Below, piece after piece: positions 11,520-22,961 of a stretch of DNA of 64,000 nucleotides. The DNA lies in assembly GCA_945643635.1 (NCBI GenBank), contig CALZFC010000112.1, positions 124,001 to 188,000 of the forward strand, given 5' to 3'. Both the position numbers and the translations under genes were made by a program. Positions within the stretch are counted from its first letter, which is position 1, and each line of letters opens with the position of its first letter. The notes under the pieces are model-generated. The model did no database searches, had not been told where the DNA came from, and worked only from the letters and a program-made list of their open reading frames with translations. Source of the DNA: Allodiplogaster sudhausi. Lineage: Eukaryota; Nematoda; Chromadorea; Rhabditida; Diplogasteridae.

Positions 11520-13762
11520 GCTCCCTCTCCCCCTTCTCATCTTTCCCTTCTCACTCGCCCTCCTCCACCTCAGTTTAGGACCCCGGCCCCCTCCCCTACA
11601 ACCTTCCCTTTCATTGCCTGTGGCACAGCTCGAAAGGCTCTCTCCCGATTATGACGTTCTTCTCTCTCCACATGCTTCTATCCGCAAGCGCTGTTCTAAT
11701 CTTACCGATTACGCGTACAGGTTTGTAATACAGTACGCATTATATCAGTATACATCTTTGCATTGAAAAATTAAACACTATTTATTTCTATGCTTCTGGA
11801 GGCATTTTGCAAATGAGGAGAAAAATCAATCAATAATTCTATCAATCGAGATCAGATGCACAACTTTCTGCAATGTTCGGCAACCCGATCCAGGCGGAGA
11901 ACTGTCAGACGTGGTCCGAGTGGGGCTCATGCGTATGGCTCAAGGGCAAGAACCAGAGGTGAGGGGGACAGAGAAGGGGAGATGGGCAGCGTGTGATAGA
12001 GAGAGCGCATGGAAGAAAAAGAGAGAAGGAGAGAGAGACAGAGAAAGAGAGAGAGAGGGAGGAAAGACATAGCAGAAACAGAGAAAAGGAGAGAGAGAGA
12101 CAGAAAAAGAGAAAGAGAGAGAGAGAGGAGAGAGGCGGAGAGATTGGTGTAAAGATATACAGCTTTGATCAATACTTTACTTGCCAAAACATAGTTACTA
12201 TGTACATATCAATGCTATTGAGCGATTCGTGTTAGTGTTTTTTCATTTTAGTCTTTTTTTTTTAATACCAAGGGATAAAATTTAAATCAAGTTGTTTCTT
12301 ACCTATAATTTTTTTACTTAATTCTATCTAGATATTTATATTATTTTATTCACCTATTTCTTTTTTAATAAAACGATTTCAATTTGAATTGAAATTTATA
12401 CGTTATTTTGCTTGAGATGGCAGCGAAGCTACTTCGATCAACTTCAGCCGGGGCGAAAGGGCTGCAGGCAGCACGTGTTCTTCCGCCTTCTCAAGGACCG
12501 ATGGGGAGAAGTACTGAGAGAGAGAGAGAGAAAGAAAGAGAGAGAGGGAGAGAGAGAGGGAGAGGGAGAGAGAGAGTGGGAGAGAAAGATGAATATATAT
12601 AGAGAGAAAGAAAAACATGAAGAGGTAAGGGGAGATATAGAAAAAGATGAGAGAGATATGCGTGGATGTTGCAGGCATTCAACAACTTCTACACGTACCT
12701 GCGCGACGTGACCCTGAGTGATGAGCAGTGTGGCCAGTGCTCGTATCAGCAGAGCTGCGGTCGGCAGTGCCACAGACAGTAAAATATTTTGAATTCTGTT
12801 ATTTTTTATTTGTATTTTTATTGTTTTGTTTTCTTTTTTTTAGATAAAGTTAAATTTAAATTTCAAATCTGCAGTTATCTCAGTTTGAATTTTTCCTCCC
12901 AATCCGTGTAACTCGCTTCGTTAGCGGCTTGTCCATTTACCTTCCAATCACTATTTGCAAGCCCTCCTTCTGCCGCCACTCACATACGTGTCTTCTTTCT
13001 CTCCTTCCCTCCCTCTCTCTCCCTCTCTCTCTTTCTCTCCCTCTCTCCCTCTCCCTCTCTCCAGTGGCGACGTGTCGGTGATCAACCCGTTGTTCGTGGC
13101 GGAGCGTCGCTGCGCGGACGCGGAGCAGTCGTCTGCGTGCGTGTCTAAGTTCACGGCGGGCTGCCGTCTCTGGCCGAATCCGGCCGTCCGCCTTCCCAAT
13201 GTCACCGAGTCCATGCAGCAGATCATCGACGGTCTCGACTACCTCTCTTGTATTGCTGAGAACAGGTATGGTCATTACTCCATTGAGTCATCGCTTCATA
13301 GTTACATACATACATTATATAAATAAATAAATAAATATATATATATATATACAGATATTTATAGATATAATGTTTACGAATATGGATTTATCGATTTATT
13401 TTCATTCACAAAAGTTATCGATCGCTTGGCATATCCATCGAGTGTACCTGGGAGAAAGTGATAAGAGCAACAAAAAAAAAACGGTGGAAACGCACACAGA
13501 GGACAGAGAGACAGAGAGAAAAAAGGGAAATTCTGCGAATAAAGAGAGAAATACTGTGTGAAGAGGGAGAAGCGAGAGAGAGAGAAGGACGAGAGAAAGA
13601 TAGAACATAGAGAGATAAGAGTGATAAAGCGAGTACGAGAAGAGAGAATCCATTCCTTCCCGCAGACCTGATGGAGCGGTCTGCCGCTGCTGCTGCCATC
13701 CATACACGCCGAATCCAACGACGTTCCAGTGCGAGCTGAAACCATTTCTGAACAATGGCTAA
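10719..13762 (+). CDS. Secreted Cys-rich protein with a TSP1-like motif
   Basis: Predicted extracellular protein; family not recognised. Model exons: 10719-10834, 11574-11720, 11851-11958, 12417-12510, 12675-12778, 13065-13265, 13666-13762; 867 bases, 288 residues, all in phase. Exon 1 gives a signal peptide ([23 protein letters not shown]). The motif [12 protein letters not shown] resembles the start of a thrombospondin type 1 repeat. After it come [14 protein letters not shown], an N-glycosylation site (NVTES) and a final Cys cluster VCRCCCHPY. The last five exons are strong: codon-like, clean GT-AG, in phase. The first two are weaker, and the donor after 10834 is poor. Two of its introns begin with (GA)n just after the donor, and (CT)n abuts the acceptor at 13064. 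Role unknown; disulfide-rich matrix or secreted factor is an inference. Confidence 0.6.
11965..12140. repeat. (GA)n-rich tract after a 5' splice site
   Basis: Imperfect GA/GAGACAGA tract on the sense strand of the TSP1-like gene, beginning within about 10 bases of the donor at 11959. A similar tract (12514-12655) follows the next donor at 12511. Confidence 0.8.
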
Positions 13763-14276
13763 TTTGTCCTCTTTCTCCCTGTCTATTTATCTCTTTCTCT
13801 CTCTCTCTGCCTTTATTTCTCTCTCTATTTATTGTTTAGTATTATATTTTATATTAGTATCTCTCTCTTCTGTCCCTTTCTTGCCCCATCCATCGTTCTG
13901 TGCTTTCGTACATGAAGTGATATTTAATACACTAGCTTTATGTTAATTTATGGAATTAATTATTATATAAATGTAAATGCTTTGAACTTGAAAACAAATA
14001 TATGATGCACAGTTGTAAATTTGGCATTCACCTACGGTTTTCAGAATAAAAGTGTTTGTTGCTTAAAACCCACATGAATTGACTATGCATATTTTTATTT
14101 TCTTCCTCAATTTCTATCATTATAAGCATGAGGCTCGTTCACAGACGACCTCCCAAAGCACTTATCGTGATGAAGAAGCTAATATGCATACAGAATTGGT
14201 ACCAATCATCGTTATAAAGACCAAACTATTGGGTTGTTTCTCTCTCGTGTCTCTTTATCTCTCTCAATTTCTCCCT

Positions 14277-14318
<42 letters not shown>

Positions 14319-14640
14319 ATTCTATCAATCTTACCCCCAGACAACACATTCACACATGAACAGACGCCCAGGCACGAAAACTTTTTCATCGCAATAAATT
14401 GCTGTCCCTTGTCTGTTTACCATTCCATGCCACCAGAGCGCAATCTTTTGCTTGAATGCTCCACAGGAAAGGTGCGGTGCCCGAGGCCCAATGGGGGGGG
14501 AGGGTAGCAGGGCAATTTTTCCCTTTGCTGTGCTGCATTTTTGCCTGCATTGCACAAAGAAATTTTCCCATTTCTCTCCTTTTTATTTTCCAATCTATCT
14601 TTCTACTTCGATTGCTGTCTTCTGTTTCTTCTCCATGCCT

Positions 14641-14642
<2 letters not shown>

Positions 14643-14681
<39 letters not shown>

Positions 14682-14913
14682 TTCGCTCTCTCTATCTCTC
14701 TCTCTCTCCCTCTCCTTACCATTTATTTCGTTCTCTGAAATAGCAGCCCCGTCTGAAAGAGCACTGTCGTCGTCTTCCAGCCAAGCAGAGTGGAAAGGAA
14801 AGGGGGCTTTCACGCTGAATTGGATGGAACACTCCTCCCCCTCCTCGCGGTCCGCCTCCGGATTAGAAAGACTCCCGTATACCCATGAGGGCCGGAGGCC
14901 ATTTCGTTTCCCC

Positions 14914-14957
<44 letters not shown>

Positions 14958-15440
14958 CTCCCTTTCTCTTTATCTCACCTCTTTCTTTATCTATCCCTCT
15001 CTCTTTATCTTTCTCTCCCTCACTCTCTCTTTATCTGGTCCTCTCTCTTTATCTCTCCCTCTCTCTCTCTCTATCTCTCTCTCTCTCTCTCTCTTTCTCT
15101 CTTTCTCTCCCCCTCTCTATATTCATCTCTCCTATCTCTCTCGCTCTTCATATCTCCTATATCTCTCTCTCTCTCTCTTTATTTTCTGTACTTCCTACTC
15201 TCTTCCTCTCTTTCTCTCTCACCATCACTACGTCACATTCAGAGCCAACTTACATATCTCTCCTTCCAACCGCCTTTTTTGCGCAATTTCCATCAATCCC
15301 TCTTTCATTTGCCTTCGTTCTTCTGTATACTTATTAAGACTCTTTCTCTATTGTCTCTTTCTCAGTCCCTCTCTCTCCCTCTCTCTCTCTCTATCTCTCT
15401 CTCTCTCTCTGTATCTCTCTATCTCTATGTCTCTCTCCAA
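14643..15440. repeat. Large (CT)n compound microsatellite
   Basis: About 800 bases dominated by CT with TTTATCTCTC and CTATCTCT variants, interrupted near 14740-14910 and 15185-15350 by non-repeat DNA. Predicted proteins in it are Ser/Leu/Phe/Ile low complexity and are not genes. Confidence 0.85.
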
Positions 15441-15686
15441 CATTCAATCATGTGCAGTGCATACCAACAGGGTCAGTCGTAAGACATCTGGCTGACAGTG
15501 ATGAAATGAAGTTGGTTGGAACAACGACTCAAGGCACGGTGGCTCTAGGAGACGGAGAATAACCACACAGAAGTTTAGGAGGTGCGAGAGAGAGACAGAA
15601 AAGAAATGAGAAGAGAAGAGAGAGAATGAGAGGGATACTGAAAGAGAACGATAAAGAGAGACTCAGTTGTTTTATCTTTTAATCAG

Positions 15687-15775
15687 ACGTTCTGCGACCG
15701 GAATCCAGCGCCGTCCCTGTCGGAGCCCTTGTGTCATGCAAAAATGTCCTTCGTCTGCTGTGTACTTCATTCATT
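15687..15775 (+). other. Possible isolated exon (weak)
   Basis: Follows a good 3' splice site (TTAATCAG) and reads TFCDRNPAPSLSEPLCHAKM, then Cys-rich sequence, with codon use unlike the surroundings. It could be an alternative terminal exon of the TSP1-like gene upstream, but the phase does not join cleanly to exon 13265. Not placed in any model. Confidence 0.2.
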
Positions 15776-16110
15776 GTTTTATGCGCTTTATTTTGTTTGT
15801 TATGCAATAATTTCTGTTTGTCTTGCTCGAATAAACATTTCAAAACATTTCACATGCACGTTAACGTAAATATAAATAAATATATGAATGCCTGCTGATT
15901 GAATCAGGATTTGGGAGAAGAACCGTCCAGTAACCTTCTCTATCTACTTCTCCTTCACTCTCTCTCTCTAACTTCCTCGCTATCCTTTTCTTATATTCGT
16001 TCTCACTTCCTTTCAGGTATTGTTTTGTAGTCTCTCTCTCTTTATCTCTCTCTCTCTCTCTTTGTCTTTCTCACGCCTTCCTTTCCTGTATTGTTGTGGT
16101 CCACGCTCGC

Positions 16111-16150
<40 letters not shown>

Positions 16151-17423
16151 AGCTATTTCACTTTTCTCTCTCTCCTCTCCCCATGTTTCTCTCCCGATTT
16201 CGACATCCGCTGGTCATTTGGCAGTGCTCCGTGTGAATGGAATTGTACTTACTCGTTTGCCTCTGCTTTTTCCTCTGGGACTGCCCTCAGGCAGAGTGGG
16301 TTCACCCTTTGGCGAAATGTCCATCTTCTCATTACGCGCTGTTGTCGACGTTCCATTTCCATTCCCATTTCCTTTTGTCTCTCTGCCTCTCTCTCTCTCT
16401 ATTTCTCTCGCTCTCTCTCCATCTCTTCCTTCCTTCCAAATAAGTGTTCATCATCCATAGATCCGTGCCTTCCTCTATCCTCCTTCTGAGCCCTTCCTTC
16501 AGAGATGATAGAAAGCAAAATAGATTCTCGCTATGTAGCCCTTTTGCATGTGCGTTCCTTTCTCTTCTTCCTTCCGGGGGGGGTTCGCCTCAGGCCATTC
16601 GGAGCAACCAGAATGAATATGTGAAGGAACAGTGCACGGCTGTGGTATGATTCACGAATAGTCTCAGAAAAAGCTATTTGTATTTTAAAGAGGAAAAGAA
16701 TGAGAAGGAAGAAGAAGTAGTAGAGATGATGTACAAGAGCCTTCAAGGAAGAAGGCACAGCTGTGAGATATGTTGTTAGTGTATGTATGTACAACGTATA
16801 ATTACATCAAGAGAAAAGAAGAGAGAAAGAGAAGAAGAAGAAAAGATGAAGAGGGAGAGAGATAGAAAGAGAACAACTTTTGAACTAGTAGAACAGCATT
16901 GGATAGTGAATGAATGACTCGTTGGCCAGATAGAAGAAAAATAGGAAAAAAGGCAAAGTAATAGAGTGGATTGAGACGAAATTGTCCAGGCCACGTTGGA
17001 CGTTTGCATTCTGTTCTCCCATTTTTTTTCTCATTCTTTGCCCTCTCTCACTCGTTCTCTCTTTCTCTCTTTGCTCTCTTTTTCTCACCTCTCGCTCTTT
17101 CCCTCTCTCTCTCTCTTTCTCTAGTCCCCTCTCTTTTCTCTCTTACTCTCTCTCTCCTTTGTGCCCTCTCTCTATCACACCCGCCTTCTTCGTTGAGAAG
17201 CTGTATTACTCCGCCCCAGGGGGACCATGGGAGGAGCTCGGATGGGAAGGAGGCAGATCTCTAAGAGAGGAGGGAGAAAGGGGAAAGAAAGAAAGACGAA
17301 TTGAATAGAGAGAGAAACAGAAAGAGAGCGAGATAGAATAAAAGGGAGGGAGAGAGGAGCACTGAAGCCTCGTCCTCCACAATTCACTCCACACTTTCCC
17401 CCCTCCTCAGACAGTCCTCAGGC

Positions 17424-20400
17424 ATGGCTGACCAGGGAGACACCAACTCGGGAGCGATTAACGGCACGCCGGCAAGTCATTTAATACTTAATTTATTTTT
17501 AAATCTAAAATATTTTATTTTACTTACAAAACTTACTAACTAAGCTCATATTTACAATTAGCAGTTAATATACATATAATGATTTTGTTTTCCAGACAAT
17601 AAATAATTGTTCTTTTAAAAAGCTTGAAGCACATAATGCCGGAAATATTTCAGTATCCGGGATATTTCTTATCTGCTTTTTTTAAATCCCTTTTTCAATT
17701 ATACACATGCATATGTACTTAACATTCAATAGAAATTAAGAATAAGTTACACCATTTAGAGTGCTTTCAGCACTTGAAGCATTATGAAATCTATAGATCA
17801 TAACAATCATATAAACCTTCCAAAGGATATCTCATTGATAATTGACAAACCATAGGATTAATTAATTTAAAGCTATCTCATGCTAAGTCATCAACGTCCA
17901 CTTTTCTTTGACATTCTCTTCTGGCACATGCAAAAAATACTTGACAATTTTCTGACTTTTGTTGCCACAATATACCCTATGCAAAAGCTTCCAAAAAAAT
18001 CTAGTGTAAAAAAAATTCTATGTGAACTAAATAACTCCATTGAGAGGCCTTTGTAGTGCCCCTTGGTGGGTTTGGAAGCCGACTCATGCCCCGGGGGCCG
18101 GCCACATTAGGGCCCGTCCACAGCAATATTGGGAACAGCCCAAGCTTGTCACTTGCAAGGTCAAAGTGTGAATTCATGTCAGAGTCAGAAGCGCCCTTTT
18201 CTGAGCACTCTTATTTTTTCTTAGACTTTTCCGAGGCCAATATGTGTCGGCGAACGGATGCTGGGCATGTTCTGCCATTCTCAGGGGTGTCAGGGGGTGA
18301 GTGAAAGGAAAGAGAGAGAAAGAGAGAGGGGGAGAGAAAATGAACAGATAGATGGTACAAAGAGAGAGAGGGAGCTTGAGAGATAGAGTGGGCGAGAGAG
18401 AGATAGAAGGAGAAAAAGAAGGAATAGGACGTCTGTTGGATTTAGAAAGAGTTCTGTCCCGTCTTGCTCTTGTCAGTCGCAGACTAATGAAATTCACGTG
18501 TACTTGCTTCTGAATATCTTGCAGTCGAACTAACAGAGAGAGGGAGAAAAAGATCGAAAGGGGAGAGAGGAAGTTTAAGAGAAATAGGGAGAGAGAGAAA
18601 GCAATGGAGAGGAAGAGGGAGAGAAAGAGTGAGAGAGAGAGGGGGGGGGAAGCGAGGGAGCGAAAGAGGATTAGAAGGAGGGGAGGGATATAAAGAGAGT
18701 TTGATGGAGAGAGAGCAAGGTACACAGAGAGGAGAAGGAGGAATGCATAAAGATTAAGAGCTTCAAAGAGTTCGTGGAAGATCATTTTGGCCATTTTTTT
18801 AGTGCTTTCACATACATACAAGCTTTCTATGACATCTTTAATTGTAGGGCATCGACATTCCGCACAAGAAAACCAATTATATTTCTTGTATTTTTCTAAA
18901 ACCAAAATAGTTAAACTTTGTGTATGCTTCTTCCCTCGCTCCATCTCTCCAATCTTTTTCTCTCTGCATGTCTTTCCTTTCGCTCTCCCCCCTTTTCACT
19001 CTCTCACACACCCTCTCTACTTTCACTCTGAGGAGACAAGATGTCCCGGACACTCGTGAATCGGTGGCGCTTGATGAATGCTTGGCAGTGGTCGACACCG
19101 AATGTTTGGCTGGTCTATCCCTGGGGACGTCTATGGGCACGAGAAGGGGGGAGGGAGAGAAAGAAGGAAAAAGATGGGAGAGAAAGTGCGTTGCGAGAGA
19201 GAGAGTGATGAGAAATAAATGAGATCGAAATAGCGAGAGAGAGAGGGAGAGAGAGAGAAGAGTCCGTTATAGGATTCCTACCATTGTGACCAGATTCCCG
19301 AGGCAGCCTCCCACCGGGCTAACGTTGAGATAAAATGAGCAGGATTGCAAGTAGTCAACATTGTAATGGCGTGTGTGGGGCTGATGATCACCCTCTTTCA
19401 CTAGGGCACCGAACCTAGCTCCCGCCGCGGACCCCCTTGGGGCTGTGCGTTTACGCAATTTCCTCAGTAGCGTCGTATTCGGGCACTCACTCCGACTACG
19501 TAGTACATGTAACAGAAGAATGAATCAAACTTCCTCTCCTCTCTCTCTCTTTCGACCTCTTGATCTCTCTCTCTTTCTCTCTCTGCGTTTCTCTCTCGAT
19601 GTTTCGCTCTCTCCTCTTATGTGATTTCACAATGACGGCGAGTCAACCATCTCAAAAGACGTGTCGTGTGCTTGGACAATGACACCATAAGGAAAAGCAA
19701 CACTGGTAAGTGATGAATGGGGATGCCCCCGGAGAACAACTAAGAGGTCTCAAAAGAAAGTCTCGTCTACTTCATCAATCCTCTTTCAGAAGAAGTCAGA
19801 GAACACGCAGCAGCGTCTCTTTGGCGAGCAGAATGCACCGACCACACCGAAGAGAGTTAGAAAAGTTTATCATCTCTCTATCTCTTTCTCCTTCTTTCCT
19901 TGTATGTTTCTTCCCCTTAGTCTCTTCCTCTCTCTCTCTCTATCCTTTTCCATCCCTCTCTTTTCTGTCTCTCATTCATTCCCTCTCTTTCTCCTTCTCT
20001 CCCTGTCTCTCTCTCTCTCTCTCGCACTCGTCATACGTGTACTTTCAGGTGACTCCCACCTACAAGTCTACCATCTTCAACTCTGACGACATTCCGCCAC
20101 CACAGCGGACTCCGAAGAAGACGATTCGTACGATTGGTCAGATATTTCCGCTCTCTAGTTCTCTGTCTCTCTCCCTATGTTTTTCTCTCTCTCTCTCAAT
20201 TTTTTAATGTTAGTTCTCTCTCTATCGCTCTCTTTGTCTATTTCTCCCTCTCTTTCACTCTCTCTACTTTTGCTTGCCACTTCAGCTTGAGTCTCAATCG
20301 TATGAAAGCGCCTTTGTTTTTCCTCTTCTGGAGCTGTTGTGTGGAGGTTGGCGCATAAATTGCTCGCCAGAGGCATGAGAGAAGGAAACAAGAGAGAAAG

Positions 20401-20444
20401 AAAGGAAACGAAAGAGCGAGGGATAGAGAGAGAGTACGAGAGGC

Positions 20445-20485
<41 letters not shown>

Positions 20486-20795
20486 AAAGGAACGAGGGGA
20501 AGAAAGATACAAGAGAGACAGATATAAGCGACGGCAAGGAATAAGAGGAAAGCTAAAGGAAGGGCCTGAAGAAAGGAAGAGACAGCTGGAGATGGAATAT
20601 GTATATGCCTAATGGATGTAATGAATTGCTGCATACGGTGGATGCGCCTTATTAGTCCTTTGGAGAAAGCCGAAATCGTTAACATTTGCCCATTGGATGT
20701 AGAGTGAGAGAGAAAACGAGAAAAAAGAGAGAATGGTTATGAGAGAGCATGATAGAGAGAGAGTGAGAGAGATAACGACACAGGGAGAGATAGAG

Positions 20796-20835
<40 letters not shown>

Positions 20836-21061
20836 GGAAACAAAGGGCCAAATTATATAGGAAGAAACGGAATGAGACAAGTGCGGAGGACAGCATAAAA
20901 GCGTGCTTCTTATAAACTTAAATGAGCTTTATTTATTTATTTATTATTTATTATTAGGTATTTTATCAAGAAATAAATTTAAATATCTAATTATTTTAGA
21001 GCGCAACCCAATCACTGGTGAAGTGAAATCTTCGCCTTCTCATCAGCGAGTCTCTGTCTGA
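17424..21061 (+). CDS. Small 65-residue protein of unknown function
   Basis: Three exons: 17424-17471 (MADQGDTNSGAINGTP), 20049-20136 and 21000-21061. Phases 0 and 1 match exactly and the product ends ERNPITGEVKSSPSHQRVSV. The first intron (2.6 kb) has a GC donor, GCAAGT, which is the accepted consensus for GC-AG introns; the second uses GT-AG. The protein is short, polar, has no signal peptide or membrane segment, and contains TPKKTIRTIERNP, which looks like a basic docking or phosphorylation motif. No family was recognised with confidence; the RNPxxGE element recalls small microtubule-associated proteins of the Jupiter/HN1 type, but this is only an impression. An AATAAA near 21239 lies suitably downstream. 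The large first intron holds (CT)n blocks and GC-rich patches (18050-18300, 19020-19140, 19260-19500) with no supported coding content. Confidence 0.55.
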
Positions 21062-21798
21062 TTCTCCGTAGAGGCAGCAAAAAGGTCTAATGATTTGTAC
21101 ATTTAAATTTAAATTTTTAATTAAAAATTTATTCTTACTTGGCTATATGCTAGGCTCATTTTAGTGCAACAGTTCAGATGTCGTAGATACATATATCTAT
21201 AGATAATCTACGTTTTACTGTAGAAACACGTTTAGAAAAATAAAGCAATGAAAATATGTTAAAAATGACATGACCTTAAAGCATTAAAAATAATTAGATA
21301 AAAGAAATTGCATCTTTTAGATTCGCATTCGGCGTGGCAATTAGAAGAATGAAAAAAGAGTTTAAAACGGACATGACTACAACGGTTTTCACCACCGCCG
21401 CCGCAACGAAACATTCCACATGAAAATTTTGCAACAATTTTTTTTATCTGAAGATTTTATTCTAGCCCCCAATCTTTTTTCTTCTAAAACATTGCTGTAT
21501 AATCTTTGTTTTCTGCTAGATCCAGCCTGACATTCCGACTTTCCCCACGCTACAATTCCTATCTACGCATTACATTTTTCTTGTATTTATACATGTAAAT
21601 CTATGTCTTTTTTTCATTCTTGTATGCACATTTAAAATCTTGAGAGTATGAATAGTTTGTGCATTTTGAAATAAAAAGTAACATTAATACATCACTTGAT
21701 AAAGTTTTTTTTGGTAAATAAATGGGCGCAAATGGTGTGGCGAGAGATCTGTATGTGACTTCTTTCATCGCCTCTTGGAGTCATTTCAAGTACATAAA

Positions 21799-21882
<84 letters not shown>

Positions 21883-22961
21883 CGAGGGCGGAGAAATACA
21901 GATCGAAAGAGACAGCGAATGAGAGAGAGAGAGACCAGGCTAGAGGGACAGTGAGACAGCAAGATCGAGGGAACAAAGGAGACGAAGAGATCGTATCACG
22001 AACATCATATAGACAGGAAGGACTTTTGAGAGAACAGTGTAAATCCTATTTTTGGTCTCATTTCGTCTTCACCTGTTCTATCTCTCTCTCTCTCTCACAC
22101 TCTCTCTCTCTTTTTCTCTCTCATCGACATTCGTTATATGAATCTCTCACTATCTTCATCACACGTTATATCTTTTTCCTCGTTCCTTCTCTCTCGCTCT
22201 ATGTCAGTCTCTTTGTATTCCCCTTTCGTTGACTTTCACTAGCGTTGCCCTGTTCTCTTGGCCTTCATCAGTGAAAAGAAACAGTGTCTTGACAACGAAG
22301 AAACCTCTTATTGCAAAACTTTGCTGCAGTGTCATAAATATGTGTAGACAAGTGTGGTATAAACAAATTTGTGTGCTGCTGTATGAAGAAGTGATTAGTA
22401 CAAATTATAAAGAAATTAGTTTTAAAAATAAGTCCATTTGGAATTCGACAAACTCTACGCTTTTTTTCCTACATTCTTTTTCTATCATGGTGAAAGGGTT
22501 CGAGTATTCTTTTATTGTTACCAATTTATGCCCATATGCTGTTGTCGTCGTTCCAACTCGCGAAGTGCCCGTGAAAACTTGCTAGTCTAGCAAAAAGTAC
22601 TTTGCTTTCTAAATGTTAAGTGCAACGTCGACTATGTTTTACATGCTTGAGGCTTGAGTAGCTCCGCCACTTGTTTACTCTAAGAATGTACTGAAACATA
22701 CGAAACATACAAAGTAAGCGTATTGCAAATTTTGTTCTGGCTTATTTGAGTTAATGTGCGGTCACCTAAGTAAGTAGCTGTACTTAATCCCAAGTACTTA
22801 AGTTTATTTTCGGTTTCTCGCTGCTGGTGTGACCAATTGTGCTGTATCTCATGAATATTTAATGAATATATATATTTTGCCGTTTGCGTACGATCTTTTT
22901 GCTAATTAGTAGCCTTACGTCATCTTTAGTGCTAAGAAAGTGTTGACTAATCGTAAGGTAG
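21062..22961. other. Intergenic; (GA)n and AT-rich
   Basis: 1.9 kb between the small gene and the hexosaminidase. It holds (GA)n at 21800-21945 and (CT)n at 22080-22120. An open frame at 22229-22585 has no splice context, no similarity and AT-rich codon use, so it was not called. The promoter of the hexosaminidase must lie here or just upstream. Confidence 0.5.

Larger units (their letters stand above)
13763..17423. other. Intergenic, (CT)n-rich; one doubtful exon
   Basis: About 3.7 kb with no convincing gene. It holds many (CT)n blocks (13790-13870, 14280-14320, 14643-15440, 16030-16190, 16378-16430, 17040-17175). A polyadenylation-like AATAAA near 14045 could belong to the TSP1-like gene. 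Short GC-richer patches at 14740-14890, 16200-16340 and 17200-17260 have no supported reading. Confidence 0.5.

Noticed and set aside
14452..15495. 347-codon plus-strand frame rich in Ser, Leu and Phe
   Set aside because: It spans (CT)n repeats with no domain, splice context or biased codon use outside the repeats.
19020..19500. GC-rich segment that looked like a possible RNA gene or exon
   Set aside because: No cloverleaf, box motifs or phase-consistent splice pair could be identified; it lies in the first intron of the 65-residue gene.
22229..22585. 118-codon plus-strand frame upstream of the hexosaminidase
   Set aside because: No similarity, no signal peptide, no splice support, and base composition like the surrounding intergenic DNA.
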